Under the pieces are notes generated by a model, which saw only the letters and a list, made by a program, of their open reading frames with translations, had not been told where the DNA came from and did not search any database. From Butyrivibrio sp. LB2008 (GTDB lineage Bacteria > Bacillota > Clostridia > Lachnospirales > Lachnospiraceae): a DNA stretch of 64,000 bases. The DNA is taken from positions 254,743 through 318,742 of the forward strand of contig NZ_KK211307.1 of the NCBI RefSeq assembly GCF_000621565.1. Direction: 5' to 3'. A program made the translations under genes and the position numbers. Of this stretch, positions 36,869 through 45,915 are shown piece by piece; the first letter of the stretch is position 1, and each line of letters starts with the position of its first letter.

Positions 36869-37032
36869 GAAGATGCTACATGATTGAAATGGAAAAAAAG
36901 ATATGATAATATGTTAATACTTTATTCAATAAATTAATTAGTAGATAACTATAATATCGTGAATTTATAATACTGTGTCTTATGTGAAACTATTTCCGAA
37001 GGCGAAGGTTTGTAGATAAAGGAAGGAAAGTT

Positions 37033-38109
37033 ATGCCAAGCAATCATTCAAGTTCAAGTCATTGCGGTTCAAGCGGTGGCAGTTCATATTCAGGCGGAAG
37101 CTCATTCTCGGGTGGTGGATCACATTCGGGCGGAAGCTCATTCTCAGGTAGTGAATCACATTCAGGTGGAAGCTCATTCTCGAGTGGTGGTTCATATTCC
37201 GGAGGAAGGTCATATTCGCATAATCGCGATTATGACGATTATAGAGACTATAGAGATTATAGAGGAAGTAGTCGTCCGCCGGATGAAGATATGTATATGA
37301 CTGTACGTAGGACTAATCCAAGGATAAAAGCAAGTAAACCTGCGAAGGGATATTATTCATTTCGTTGCATTTGTTGTAAAGACCATGATTACAGGCTTTT
37401 TGAATCGGATTGGAAAGATAAAAAAGGTGAATTACATAAAGCAGGTTGGTACGATGAATTCAATGACAGGTATGATGCTGCGGCTTTGGCGGGTTCTTTG
37501 GGGGCGACATGTATATGTGGAAATTGCGGTCAAAGTAGTACTTTGAGTTTGGAAGGTAATTATCAGTGCCCAAATTGCGGCGGCTTTTTAAATGTTGCGA
37601 TTGATACAGAAGATAAAGTAAAGCAACTATCGTCTATAGGTAAAGATTATTTTTATTCTGATGGTTTAGGCGGTAAGCTAATTGGCGTTATTATTTTCTT
37701 ACTATCAGCCATTATTCTGCTTGCATGTATGGGCGAAATTGAAATTCCTGATATTTCTGCCCAAAAAGAGATCACGCAAGAAGAAAACCAAGAATCTGAA
37801 TTATGGTTGAAATATATAGGCAAAGGCCAGTATGAGCATTTGAGTACAAAAAAATATCATCCCGATAAGATACTTATATGGGACGGAGAAAACTATCATG
37901 ACACAGAGCTGGATTACTATATCTGGTACAATGAAGATTATAGACAGTATCAATATTGGTATGAGCCTATATCGGGCGACTATGGCGACTATGGCTGGAT
38001 GGAATATGATAAGAGGGATGGAAAATGGTACATCGAAATGGATAAAGATGATTGGAATCCTTTGCCAGACAGATGTGATACTTCAAAGCTGTACTATATT
38101 ATAAATTAA
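37033..38109 (+). CDS. zinc-ribbon membrane protein with N-terminal Ser/Gly repeats
   Basis: A 358-residue protein in four parts. Residues ~1-65 are Ser/Gly-rich with a repeated unit like HSGGSSFSG / YSGGSSFSG. A Tyr/Asp/Arg-rich stretch (YDDYRDYRDYRG) follows. The middle carries two Cys clusters, FRCICCKDH and the zinc-ribbon-like CICGNCGQ...YQCPNCGGF. One membrane helix (LIGVIIFLLSAIILLACMGE, ~213-232) precedes a Trp/Tyr-rich acidic C-terminal domain. The family is unknown to me. The Ser/Gly repeats suggest a flexible, possibly self-associating region; topology is uncertain. It stands alone between the repeat array and the next lipoprotein gene. Confidence 0.65.
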   Translation: MPSNHSSSSHCGSSGGSSYSGGSSFSGGGSHSGGSSFSGSESHSGGSSFSSGGSYSGGRSYSHNRDYDDYRDYRDYRGSSRPPDEDMYMTVRRTNPRIKASKPAKGYYSFRCICCKDHDYRLFESDWKDKKGELHKAGWYDEFNDRYDAAALAGSLGATCICGNCGQSSTLSLEGNYQCPNCGGFLNVAIDTEDKVKQLSSIGKDYFYSDGLGGKLIGVIIFLLSAIILLACMGEIEIPDISAQKEITQEENQESELWLKYIGKGQYEHLSTKKYHPDKILIWDGENYHDTELDYYIWYNEDYRQYQYWYEPISGDYGDYGWMEYDKRDGKWYIEMDKDDWNPLPDRCDTSKLYYIIN

Positions 38110-38220
38110 AGGACACATTTTTTTCAGATATTTGTAATATTATAGGATAATAACTGTTTGACAGTATTCGTGAGGGGGAATGGACAGAAATAATTGAGAA
38201 AAGAGGAGTTTTGAAGTTTG

Positions 38221-39303
38221 ATGAAAAAGAGAACGATTTTTGCAACCGCGTTGTGTTGTGCTTTTTTGACAGCTTGTACGAGTATTGCTCCGGGAGAGCA
38301 GGCTAATCTTGACGAGAGTGTTGATGACCTGGCTGTTATAGAAGAAAGTACGGCGGCCAACGCGGCTACGGAAGCTTCGACAGAGGAAACGCCGGAAGAG
38401 TATAATTTTACGTTTAATCCGCATGTATATCCAAAGAAGCTCTATGATGCTTATAGCCCGGACGAGTGGGAGACATTCACAAATTTATGCAATGCTCTTG
38501 AAGCGGGTGAAGATACTTTTAAGGCTGCGAGTCGCGAGACTTATGAATGGTGTTTTAGCGGTGGCCCGCTTGATGAGTATTTCCCGGTTGCGAGATTTGC
38601 TTTGGGTGTTGATTTCCTTGACGGATATTCGGATGGAGTCGGAAAAATCATATATGATATTCCCAAAGAAGAATTCAAGCAGAAACAAGAGGAGTTTGAA
38701 AAGCTGGTCGCTGATATTATAAAAGAGAATGTTCGCGAAGATTATACCGATTTCGAGAAATGTGTCGCTCTTTATGAATATATGGTCAAGAATTATACAT
38801 ATGACTGGGATGAATATAGTAATAATCAATCCGGAAAAATCAACGATGTGCCTAAGGGAACATACGGAACATACAGGACATTCATGGATAAAAAAGGTAT
38901 TTGTGACGATCTTAGCTCGGTGTATAACTTTTTGCTGCTTCAGTGCGGAGTTGAAGCTGTGAAGTATGAAGGCGGAACGGGCGATAACGGACATGCATGG
39001 ACATATGTTACCATTGACGGAGTCGGCTATTTTATCGATCCGACATGGGGACTTTCCATTGAAGGAGTACACGATCTTGATTACTTTATGATGACGGAAG
39101 CTGAGAGAGAGCCAGATTTTGGCGATACAATGCGCCCTGTTATGTTTTATTACGAACACAAGAACACCGATGTCGATTTCTCGGCAAATGACGAAAGATA
39201 CGCTGAACTTCGCGGCGGTGATTTTGTATCAATGGACACAGAGAACAAAATATTACACTATACAGTTGACGGCGAGCCAAGAGAGCTACACTATGAACAG
39301 TGA
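38221..39303 (+). CDS. lipoprotein with transglutaminase-like domain
   Basis: About 360 residues. The lipoprotein signal MKKRTIFATALCCAFLTACT has lipobox LTAC. A Glu/Thr-rich linker (~residues 30-60) leads to a helical region and then a transglutaminase/protease-like core. The catalytic triad is visible: Cys in KKGICDDLSSVYNFLL, His in GDNGHAWTYVTI and Asp in YFIDPTWGLS. Family members are cysteine peptidases or inactive binding proteins; substrate unknown. ATG 38221 follows GAGGAG (38203-38208); an in-frame TTG at 38218 has slightly better spacing, so the start is uncertain by one codon. It would be anchored outside the membrane. Confidence 0.75.
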   Translation: MKKRTIFATALCCAFLTACTSIAPGEQANLDESVDDLAVIEESTAANAATEASTEETPEEYNFTFNPHVYPKKLYDAYSPDEWETFTNLCNALEAGEDTFKAASRETYEWCFSGGPLDEYFPVARFALGVDFLDGYSDGVGKIIYDIPKEEFKQKQEEFEKLVADIIKENVREDYTDFEKCVALYEYMVKNYTYDWDEYSNNQSGKINDVPKGTYGTYRTFMDKKGICDDLSSVYNFLLLQCGVEAVKYEGGTGDNGHAWTYVTIDGVGYFIDPTWGLSIEGVHDLDYFMMTEAEREPDFGDTMRPVMFYYEHKNTDVDFSANDERYAELRGGDFVSMDTENKILHYTVDGEPRELHYEQ

Positions 39304-39383
39304 ATGAGCCGAATATTATAATTTTTATACGCGAAAAAAATTAAGTCTGCAAATATACAGTTGATAGAAAATATAAATACATA

Positions 39384-39425
39384 AAAAACAGCAATCATCT
39401 TGAAAATGGATGATTGCTGTTTTTT
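39384..39425. terminator. bidirectional terminator between lipoprotein gene and tRNA-Thr
   Basis: AACAGCAATCATC and GATGATTGCTGTT form a 13-bp stem flanked by A runs on one side and T runs on the other, so it can end the + strand lipoprotein transcript and the - strand tRNA transcript. Confidence 0.75.
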
Positions 39426-39427
39426 AG

Positions 39428-39500
39428 AGCTGGAAAAGGGACTTGAACCCTCGACCTACTGATTACGAATCAGTTGCGCTACCAACTGCGCTATTCCAGC
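39428..39500 (-). tRNA. tRNA-Thr (anticodon CGU)
   Basis: On the minus strand a 73-nt cloverleaf: acceptor GCTGGAA/TTCCAGC, D-arm with AGTTGGTAGCGC, anticodon stem ACTGA-TTCGTAA-TCAGT giving anticodon CGT, and T-arm GAGGGTTCAAGTCCCTT. CCA is not encoded. It reads ACG codons. It is isolated and transcribed away from apt. Confidence 0.93.
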
Positions 39501-39606
39501 ACATGTGACTTTCATAAAATTCACACAAAAGAGATTATACATTCGTTAATCTCTTTTTGCAAGGCAAAAATACTTATCATGCAGTGCTTTTTGCGGTGGT
39601 TATAGA

Positions 39607-39835
39607 GCTCCCGAAGGTCAGGAAGATATTTATTTAAACATTGTGACAGAGCTTAGTTTTCATGAGGGCTCCGGAAATGTTACAAAAATTCTGCCCTGAG
39701 GCTCACTGTTTGACGGATGTCTTCGCAGAAGACATCCGGAGTTTTGAGCCGAAAGAATTTTTGTAACATTCCCGGACCCCCATGAAAACAAGCGAAGTCA
39801 CAGTTTAAATAAATATCTTCCTGACCTTCGGGAGC
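39607..39835. repeat. 229-bp long imperfect palindrome with perfect 33-bp arms
   Basis: Bases 39607-39639 are the exact reverse complement of 39803-39835. Going inward there are further matched blocks: GTGAC/GTCAC, GTTTTCATG/CATGAAAAC (39656, 39781), a perfect 17-bp block (39676-39692 with 39754-39770), GGCTCA/TGAGCC and a core CGGATGTCTTC-GCA-GAAGACATCCG (39714-39738). It lies between the divergent tRNA-Thr and apt genes and contains no coding frame of note. Confidence 0.9.
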
Positions 39836-39972
39836 CCCCATCCACTGCAAACAGCCTGCCGAGTATAAACATTATTCGCGGAAAGCCGCATTTTGTGTTA
39901 TAATTTTATGTTGAAAAATTATTTTTTGTGTGAACACACGATTTGTGCATTGTTCAGAGAGGACTTTTTCGT

Positions 39973-40497
39973 ATGAAAGAATTAAAAGATTATGTCAGAA
40001 CCATTCCTAATTTTCCTGAAGAAGGTATCATGTTTAGAGATATCACATCTGTATTGCAGGATCCTGACGGATTTAAACTCGCAATCGATGAGATGAGTAA
40101 TCTTGTTAAGGACCTTGATTTTGACGTCGTTTTGGGAGCTGAGTCAAGAGGTTTCATCTTCAGTGCACCTATTGCATATGCAAGAGGAAAGGGACTTGTT
40201 CCTGTTCGTAAGAAAGGAAAACTTCCTTGCGAGACTATCGAAGTTGAGTATGATCTTGAGTACGGTAAGGCAGTACTTGAGCTTCACAAGGATTCTATCA
40301 AGCCCGGACAGAAGGTGCTTTTGGTAGACGATCTTATGGCTACAGGCGGAACAATTGAAGCTATGATCAAGCTTGTTGAGAAGCTTGGCGGCGAAGTTGC
40401 CGGCATCCTTGTTCTTATGGAACTTAAAGGATTAAAGGGTAGAGAGAGGCTTAGTAAGTACAGACTTGATTCTGCAATAAGTTACGAAGGGAAGTAA
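39973..40497 (+). CDS. apt: adenine phosphoribosyltransferase
   Basis: A 174-residue purine salvage enzyme making AMP from adenine and PRPP. It starts MKELKDYVRTIPNFPEEGIM, a typical Apt N-terminus (FPxxGIxFRDIT). The PRPP-binding loop is VLLVDDLMATGGTIEA, and ESRGFIFSAPIAYARGKGLV and VRKKGKLPCETI match the family. Start ATG 39973 is chosen because AGAGAGGA (39956-39963) lies ~9 nt upstream; an upstream in-frame ATG at 39943 has none. A TATAAT at 39899-39904 may be the -10 element. It sits 5 bp before rel, an apt-rel pairing common in Firmicutes. Confidence 0.96.
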   Translation: MKELKDYVRTIPNFPEEGIMFRDITSVLQDPDGFKLAIDEMSNLVKDLDFDVVLGAESRGFIFSAPIAYARGKGLVPVRKKGKLPCETIEVEYDLEYGKAVLELHKDSIKPGQKVLLVDDLMATGGTIEAMIKLVEKLGGEVAGILVLMELKGLKGRERLSKYRLDSAISYEGK

Positions 40498-40502
40498 TTT
40501 GC

Positions 40503-42788
40503 ATGCCACAGGACTTCGATGATGGAAAAATTGAAGCCATTGAAGAATTCCAATCGCCTGACAAACTGTACGACGGACTGATTGCGAGGGTAAGGAAATA
40601 TCACCCGTCCGACGACATTACACTGATTGAGAAGGCGTATCAGGAAGCGGCTGAAGCGCATAAGGAGCAGCTTAGAAAATCGGGTGAACCTTATATAATT
40701 CACCCTCTTTGTGTTGCAATAATACTGGCTGATCTGGAAATGGACAAAGAGACCATTGCCGCCGGCTTATTGCATGATGTTGTTGAAGATACGATCCTTA
40801 CAAAAGAACAGATAGAAGAGAGTTTCGGTGCCGATGTTGCCCTTTTGGTTGACGGTGTTACAAAGCTCGCTGCTTTGCAGCTCCATACCAATAATGATAT
40901 GGTCAACAAGACTCAGGAGCAGATTGATATGCAGGCTCAGAACCTGCGTAAGATGTTCCTTGCCATGGCAAAGGATATCAGAGTAATTTTGATCAAGCTC
41001 GCAGACAGACTTCACAATATGCGTACGCTTGAACATATGCCTCCCGAGAAGCAGTCGAGGATCGCGCAGGAAACTCTTGATATTTATTCACCTATTGCCG
41101 GAAGACTAGGTATCAGCCGTATCAAGGTTGAACTTGACGATCTTTCGCTTAAATATCTTAAGCCCGACATTTACTACGATCTTGTTGAAAAGGTTGCTGT
41201 CAGAAAGAACGAGAGAGAAAAGTATGTCGAGGATATCTGTGAGAAAGTCAGAAGTGCCATCGCGGATGCCGGAATAAACGGAGACGTAAACGGAAGAGTA
41301 AAGCATTTCTTCAGTATTTATAAGAAGATGCGCAATCAGAATAAGACCCTGGATCAGATATACGATCTTTTTGCCATAAGAATTATTGTCGGAACGGTAA
41401 AAGATTGCTATGCTGCACTCGGTGTTATTCATGAGATGTACAAGCCTATTCCGGGCAGGTTTAAAGATTATATTGCCATGCCTAAGCCCAATATGTATCA
41501 GTCACTTCATACGACGCTTATCGGTCAGACGGGACAGCCCTTTGAGATCCAGATAAGAACTTATGATATGCACAGAGCTGCTGAATACGGTATCGCTGCA
41601 CACTGGAAGTACAAAGAAGCATCGGATGGTAAAAAAGCCGAGAACGGTGAAGAGGAAAAGCTCACATGGCTTCGTCAGATCCTGGAATGGCAACAGGACA
41701 TGTCTGATAACCAGGAGTTTATGAATCTGCTTAAGAGCGATCTTAATCTCTTTTCAGAGGATGTTTATTGCTTTACACCTACGGGAGAAGTTAAGAATCT
41801 TCCGGCAGGTTCCACACCTATTGACTTTGCATACAGCGTACATTCGGCTGTCGGCAACAAGATGATAGGTGCCAAAGTCAACGGAAAACTTGTGCCAATT
41901 GACTATAAGATTCAAAACGGTGACAGAGTTGAGGTCATTACCAGCCAGAATTCAAGAGGGCCCAGCAGAGACTGGCTCTCGATCGCAAAGGCTACTTCAA
42001 CCAAGAATAAGATAAATCAGTGGTTCAGAAATGAACTGAAAGAAGAAAACATAGCTAAGGGTAGAGATCTTCTTATTGAGTATTGTAAGAGTAAAGGTAT
42101 AGATCTTTTCTCTATCACTAAGCCAGAGTTTCAAAATATTGTAATCACAAAATACGGATTCCATGACTGGAATGCGGTACTTGCGGCTGTCGGACACGGC
42201 GGACTCAAGGAAGGCCAGATCATCAACAAGATGCTTGAGCTTGGTGAAAAAGAGCACAAGCGCAATATGACCGATGAAGAGGTTCTTGCTGCTGTTGCCG
42301 AGTCAAATATCACACCGCAGGTTTCAAGCTCTGACAATGCCATCATTGTTAAGGGTGTTCATGATGTCGCAGTAAGATTCTCCAAGTGCTGTAATCCTGT
42401 TCCCGGTGATGAAATATGCGGTTTTGTCACAAGAGGACGAGGAGTTTCGATTCACAGAAGAGACTGCGTCAATGTTATAAAGATGCAGGAAGAGGACAAG
42501 ACAAGGCTTATCGAAGCCAGATGGCAGTCCGATTCTCACAGCGGCGGCAAATATGTTGCGACGATCAAGATATTTGCGAATAACAGAAACGGGCTTTTGG
42601 CCGATATATCAAGAGCTCTTACGGAAAAAGATATTGATATTATTTCAATGAACACAAGAACCAGCAAACAGGGGCTTGCGACTATGGAAATGTCCTTCAA
42701 GGTTTCTTCAAGAGGCCAGCTTAGGGGCATTGTAGATAAGATAAGAATGATCGAAAGCGTGATCGACATCGAAAGGACAACGGGCTGA
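40503..42788 (+). CDS. rel: bifunctional (p)ppGpp synthetase/hydrolase (Rel family)
   Basis: A 761-residue long RSH protein. The N-terminal hydrolase has LHDVVEDT (HD motif) and LADRLHNMRTLEHM. The synthetase has GRFKDYIAMPKPNMYQSLHTTLI, with the EIQIRTYDMHRAAEYGIAAHWKYK block. TGS (DVYCFTPTGEVKNLPAGSTP), helical, zinc-finger-like (RFSKCCNPVPGDEICGFVT) and C-terminal ACT (ATIKIFANNRNGLLADISRA) domains follow. All catalytic motifs are intact, so it likely both makes and degrades the alarmone. It is followed with a 1-bp overlap (TGATG) by the MBL hydrolase gene. Confidence 0.96.
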   Translation: MPQDFDDGKIEAIEEFQSPDKLYDGLIARVRKYHPSDDITLIEKAYQEAAEAHKEQLRKSGEPYIIHPLCVAIILADLEMDKETIAAGLLHDVVEDTILTKEQIEESFGADVALLVDGVTKLAALQLHTNNDMVNKTQEQIDMQAQNLRKMFLAMAKDIRVILIKLADRLHNMRTLEHMPPEKQSRIAQETLDIYSPIAGRLGISRIKVELDDLSLKYLKPDIYYDLVEKVAVRKNEREKYVEDICEKVRSAIADAGINGDVNGRVKHFFSIYKKMRNQNKTLDQIYDLFAIRIIVGTVKDCYAALGVIHEMYKPIPGRFKDYIAMPKPNMYQSLHTTLIGQTGQPFEIQIRTYDMHRAAEYGIAAHWKYKEASDGKKAENGEEEKLTWLRQILEWQQDMSDNQEFMNLLKSDLNLFSEDVYCFTPTGEVKNLPAGSTPIDFAYSVHSAVGNKMIGAKVNGKLVPIDYKIQNGDRVEVITSQNSRGPSRDWLSIAKATSTKNKINQWFRNELKEENIAKGRDLLIEYCKSKGIDLFSITKPEFQNIVITKYGFHDWNAVLAAVGHGGLKEGQIINKMLELGEKEHKRNMTDEEVLAAVAESNITPQVSSSDNAIIVKGVHDVAVRFSKCCNPVPGDEICGFVTRGRGVSIHRRDCVNVIKMQEEDKTRLIEARWQSDSHSGGKYVATIKIFANNRNGLLADISRALTEKDIDIISMNTRTSKQGLATMEMSFKVSSRGQLRGIVDKIRMIESVIDIERTTG

Positions 42789-43441
42789 TGAGTAAGCACA
42801 ACATACAAGTCGGAGTTTTGACGCTGGGAATGGTGGCAACAAACTGCTATTTCGTTTTTGATGCGGATAAAATCGACGAAAACGGCAAGAAACATGTTAT
42901 TGTTTTTGATCCTGCGGATGCGGGTAAAAGAATATTTGATGAGCTTTCAAAAAATAATCTCGTCGTTGATCTTATCCTGTTGACTCACGGACATTTCGAT
43001 CATATTATGGGAATCCCGGAGCTCAAGGAGCTTTCGGGAGCTAAGGTCGGTTGTTATGAGAAGGAAGCTGCTATATGCAGCGATCCTCATCTCAACCTGT
43101 CTGTTTCTTTTGGTACAAATTTTGGTATTAAGCCTGACATTACATATAAAGACGGCGATATTATCGAAGCTGCGGGATTGTCCTGCAAGCTTATCGCAAC
43201 TCCCGGTCATACATCCGGTGGATGTTGCTATTATTTTGAAGATGATAATGTACTTATGAGCGGTGATACGCTTTTTGAGGAATCGGTCGGAAGAACTGAT
43301 TTTCCTACAAGTTCTACGAGTGAGCTTGTAAGGTCTATAAGAGAGAAACTATTCGCTCTTTCGGATGAAACGATTGTTTATCCGGGGCACGGTGATATAA
43401 CGACTATAGGACATGAAAAAGAGTACAATCCTTACGCATAA
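42788..43441 (+). CDS. MBL-fold metallo-hydrolase (glyoxalase II-like)
   Basis: A 217-residue metallo-beta-lactamase-fold protein. The metal site is intact: LLTHGHFDHIMGIPEL (HxHxDH), ATPGHTSGGCCYYF, LMSGDTLFEESVGRTDFP and VYPGHGDITTIGHEKEYNP. This is the short glyoxalase-II-like subgroup (COG0491) common in Firmicutes after rel; its in vivo substrate, thioester or otherwise, is unknown. Translational coupling to rel by the TGATG overlap. Confidence 0.88.
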   Translation: MSKHNIQVGVLTLGMVATNCYFVFDADKIDENGKKHVIVFDPADAGKRIFDELSKNNLVVDLILLTHGHFDHIMGIPELKELSGAKVGCYEKEAAICSDPHLNLSVSFGTNFGIKPDITYKDGDIIEAAGLSCKLIATPGHTSGGCCYYFEDDNVLMSGDTLFEESVGRTDFPTSSTSELVRSIREKLFALSDETIVYPGHGDITTIGHEKEYNPYA

Positions 43442-43501
43442 GGGGATTCTTCTTATATATGCAGTGTGCATGTTTATAGTAGTTAAGGTAAAGTTATTTA
43501 T

Positions 43502-43532
43502 GGAAGAATGCGTTTTGCATTCTTTCTTTTTT
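43502..43532 (+). terminator. hairpin with T run before hemZ
   Basis: GAAGAATGCG-TTTT-GCATTCTTTC followed by TTTTTT. It lies 60 bp after the MBL gene and only ~15 bp before the hemZ start, so it may be the rel-operon terminator or an attenuator for hemZ. Confidence 0.65.
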
Positions 43533-43546
43533 GACAAGGTGTTTTT

Positions 43547-44947
43547 ATGATCAAGATAATTACTTCGGAAGATAAATACGGTTATGATATTCATTCGCTT
43601 TTTAAGGCTTTTTTTCCTTCGGAAGATGTAAAGGTTATTGCTTCGGCTGATGGAACATATGAGGCGAATGAAGAAGATAAGATATACAATATTGATGTTT
43701 CTGTATCCAAAAACGATCTGAAAAAGAATATATACAGGCTTCTTAACCTTGAAACAAAAAGAGAGCTTCCGTGGGGCAATCTTACCGGAATACGGCCTAC
43801 GAGAATAGTTATGAATCTCATCGAACAGAACATGAACGATGAGGATATTTTTAAGTACATGAAAGACAATTATTATACGAGTGATGAAAAGATCGCACTC
43901 AGTCTTTCAATCGCACACAGAGAAAAAGAGATTTTAAAGAATATAGATTATGACAACGGATACAGCCTTTATATAGGCATTCCGTTTTGTCCGACAACGT
44001 GCCTTTATTGTTCGTTTACTTCTTATCCTATATGTTCGTATGCGGGTATTGTCGACGATTATCTCGCATGCATCATGAAAGAGATTGATTATGTGGCTGA
44101 GAATTTTAAAGGTAAGACACTGGATACCATCTATGTTGGCGGTGGTACACCTACGACGCTTCTTCCCGATCAGATAGAAAGGCTTCTTGGCTATGTCTAC
44201 GACAAACTCGATGTCTCCAATGTAAAAGAGCTTACGGTTGAGTCGGGACGACCTGATTCGATCACGAGAGAAAAACTTGTTTCCATGAAGAAGATGGGGG
44301 TTACGAGAATTTCTGTTAATCCTCAGACCATGAGAGATAAAACGCTTGAACTTATCGGAAGACGCCATACTGTGAGCCAGCTTGTCGATGCCTACAATAT
44401 GGCAAGGGAAGAGGGCTTTGATAACATCAATATGGATATAATTCTGGGACTTCCCAATGAGACTGCGGATGATGTCAGATATACAATGTCTGAGATAAAA
44501 AAGCTTGATCCCGACGATCTTACGGTGCATTCTCTTGCGATAAAGAGAGGATCGAAGCTTGCCGAGGTCTTAAAGCTCAAAGAGCAGAAGGGTGAGTTTA
44601 AGGGCGATATCTTTTCATCTATAAATAATACGGAAGAGATGATGAGAATTGCTTCGGAAGGAGCTCTTTCCATGGGGCTTACACCGTATTATCTTTACAG
44701 ACAGAAGAATATAAGCGGTAACTATGAAAATACAGGTTATGCGCGCCCCGGTAAAGCCGGAATTTACAATATTCTTATTAATGAAGAAGTTCAGTCTATT
44801 GTTGCTCTTGGTGCGGGAACTGTTACAAAACGTGTATATGGTTATGACGGCAGGATTGAGAGATGTGACAATGTTAAAGATGTTAAGCTTTATATGTCTC
44901 AGATTGATGAGATGATCCGCAGAAAAGCAGATCTTTTCAATTCATAA
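43547..44947 (+). CDS. hemZ: HemZ-type coproporphyrinogen III dehydrogenase-like radical SAM protein
   Basis: A 466-residue protein. The N-terminal ~130 residues are the HemZ-specific domain (RELPWGNLTGIRPTRIVMNL). The radical SAM core follows with the [4Fe-4S] motif CPTTCLYCSF, GGGTPTTL and TVESGRPDSI. The MGVTRISVNPQTM, IGRRHT and LGLPNET segments are typical of the HemN/HemZ family. In Clostridia HemZ is usually annotated as oxygen-independent coproporphyrinogen dehydrogenase, but true activity is doubtful in organisms without haem synthesis, and no other hem genes are here. GAAGG-like site precedes the ATG. Confidence 0.88.
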   Translation: MIKIITSEDKYGYDIHSLFKAFFPSEDVKVIASADGTYEANEEDKIYNIDVSVSKNDLKKNIYRLLNLETKRELPWGNLTGIRPTRIVMNLIEQNMNDEDIFKYMKDNYYTSDEKIALSLSIAHREKEILKNIDYDNGYSLYIGIPFCPTTCLYCSFTSYPICSYAGIVDDYLACIMKEIDYVAENFKGKTLDTIYVGGGTPTTLLPDQIERLLGYVYDKLDVSNVKELTVESGRPDSITREKLVSMKKMGVTRISVNPQTMRDKTLELIGRRHTVSQLVDAYNMAREEGFDNINMDIILGLPNETADDVRYTMSEIKKLDPDDLTVHSLAIKRGSKLAEVLKLKEQKGEFKGDIFSSINNTEEMMRIASEGALSMGLTPYYLYRQKNISGNYENTGYARPGKAGIYNILINEEVQSIVALGAGTVTKRVYGYDGRIERCDNVKDVKLYMSQIDEMIRRKADLFNS

Positions 44948-45012
44948 AAAGTTTATGAGGATTAATCACTAATTAATTTATAAAATTTTTATAAAATTTG
45001 GAGGTGTTACAT

Positions 45013-45690
45013 ATGGCGAATGTAAGGATTATCGATCTGAAAAGAAGTATTTTTGAGAGCAATGACGAGGATGCAAACAAGCTCAGAGAGGAGCTTAAGG
45101 AGAGTAAGACTTTTCTTTTGAATCTTATGTCTTCGCCAGGAGCGGGAAAAACAACAACTCTTGCCCAGACTATAAGTAAACTTAAGGATAAATATCGTAT
45201 AGGCGTTATGGAAGCCGATATCGACTCGGATGTAGATGCACTTAAGATTGCGGATACAGGCGTTAAGGCTATTCAGCTTCATACAGGAGGTATGTGTCAC
45301 CTCGATGCTGACATGACAAGGCAGGGAGTGAAGGCTCTTGGTGTTGAGGACGTTGATTTTGCTGTTCTTGAGAATGTCGGAAACCTTGTATGCCCCGCAG
45401 AATTTGATACGGGAAGTACCAAGAATGCGATGATCCTCTCTGTTCCTGAAGGAGATGACAAGCCTCTTAAGTATCCCCTCATGTTTTCTATATGTGATGT
45501 GGTTCTTATTAATAAAATCGATGTGATGCCATATTTTGATTTTGACCTCGAAAAATGCAAAGAAAACATATTATTAAGAAATCCCAAAACCAAGATAATT
45601 CCTATATGTGCAAAGACCGGAGAGGGCTTTGATGAGTGGATTGACTGGCTTTCTGAAAATATAGACAATACAATATCACATCAGGGCTAA
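45013..45690 (+). CDS. hypB: hydrogenase/urease nickel incorporation GTPase HypB
   Basis: About 225 residues. It is a SIMIBI-class GTPase: P-loop LMSSPGAGKTTTL, switch region MEADIDSDVDALKIADTG, the metal-binding HTGGMCHLDADM (Cys and His for Ni/Zn), ENVGNLVCPAEFDTG, and the G4 motif LINKIDVMPYF. The N-terminal His-rich or CxxCGC metal-storage segment seen in some HypB proteins is absent. ATG 45013 has GGAGGTG at ideal spacing. No hypA, other hyp genes or [NiFe]-hydrogenase genes are in the window, so its client enzyme is unknown. Confidence 0.93.
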   Translation: MANVRIIDLKRSIFESNDEDANKLREELKESKTFLLNLMSSPGAGKTTTLAQTISKLKDKYRIGVMEADIDSDVDALKIADTGVKAIQLHTGGMCHLDADMTRQGVKALGVEDVDFAVLENVGNLVCPAEFDTGSTKNAMILSVPEGDDKPLKYPLMFSICDVVLINKIDVMPYFDFDLEKCKENILLRNPKTKIIPICAKTGEGFDEWIDWLSENIDNTISHQG

Positions 45691-45915
45691 AATTGTATTG
45701 ATTTTATAATATCTAGTGATATTGTTTAGAAAATTTTTATAAAATATGCATAAAACTGCACCAATACTCGCAAATCCGATACTAATTTTTGGTTATTATG
45801 ACTAGGGCGTCTTGAAAAAAACAAACCTCCGTAGTAAAAATGTATAAGGGTTTTCGTTTAGGAAATATTGGCAACACATAGGCAACGTTTTCTTAAACTT
45901 ATAGGGGGATTAGCT

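Noticed and set aside
45691-45915. c-di-GMP riboswitch before the diguanylate cyclase
   Set aside because: The GEMM core sequences are absent; nothing else recognisable is in the gap.
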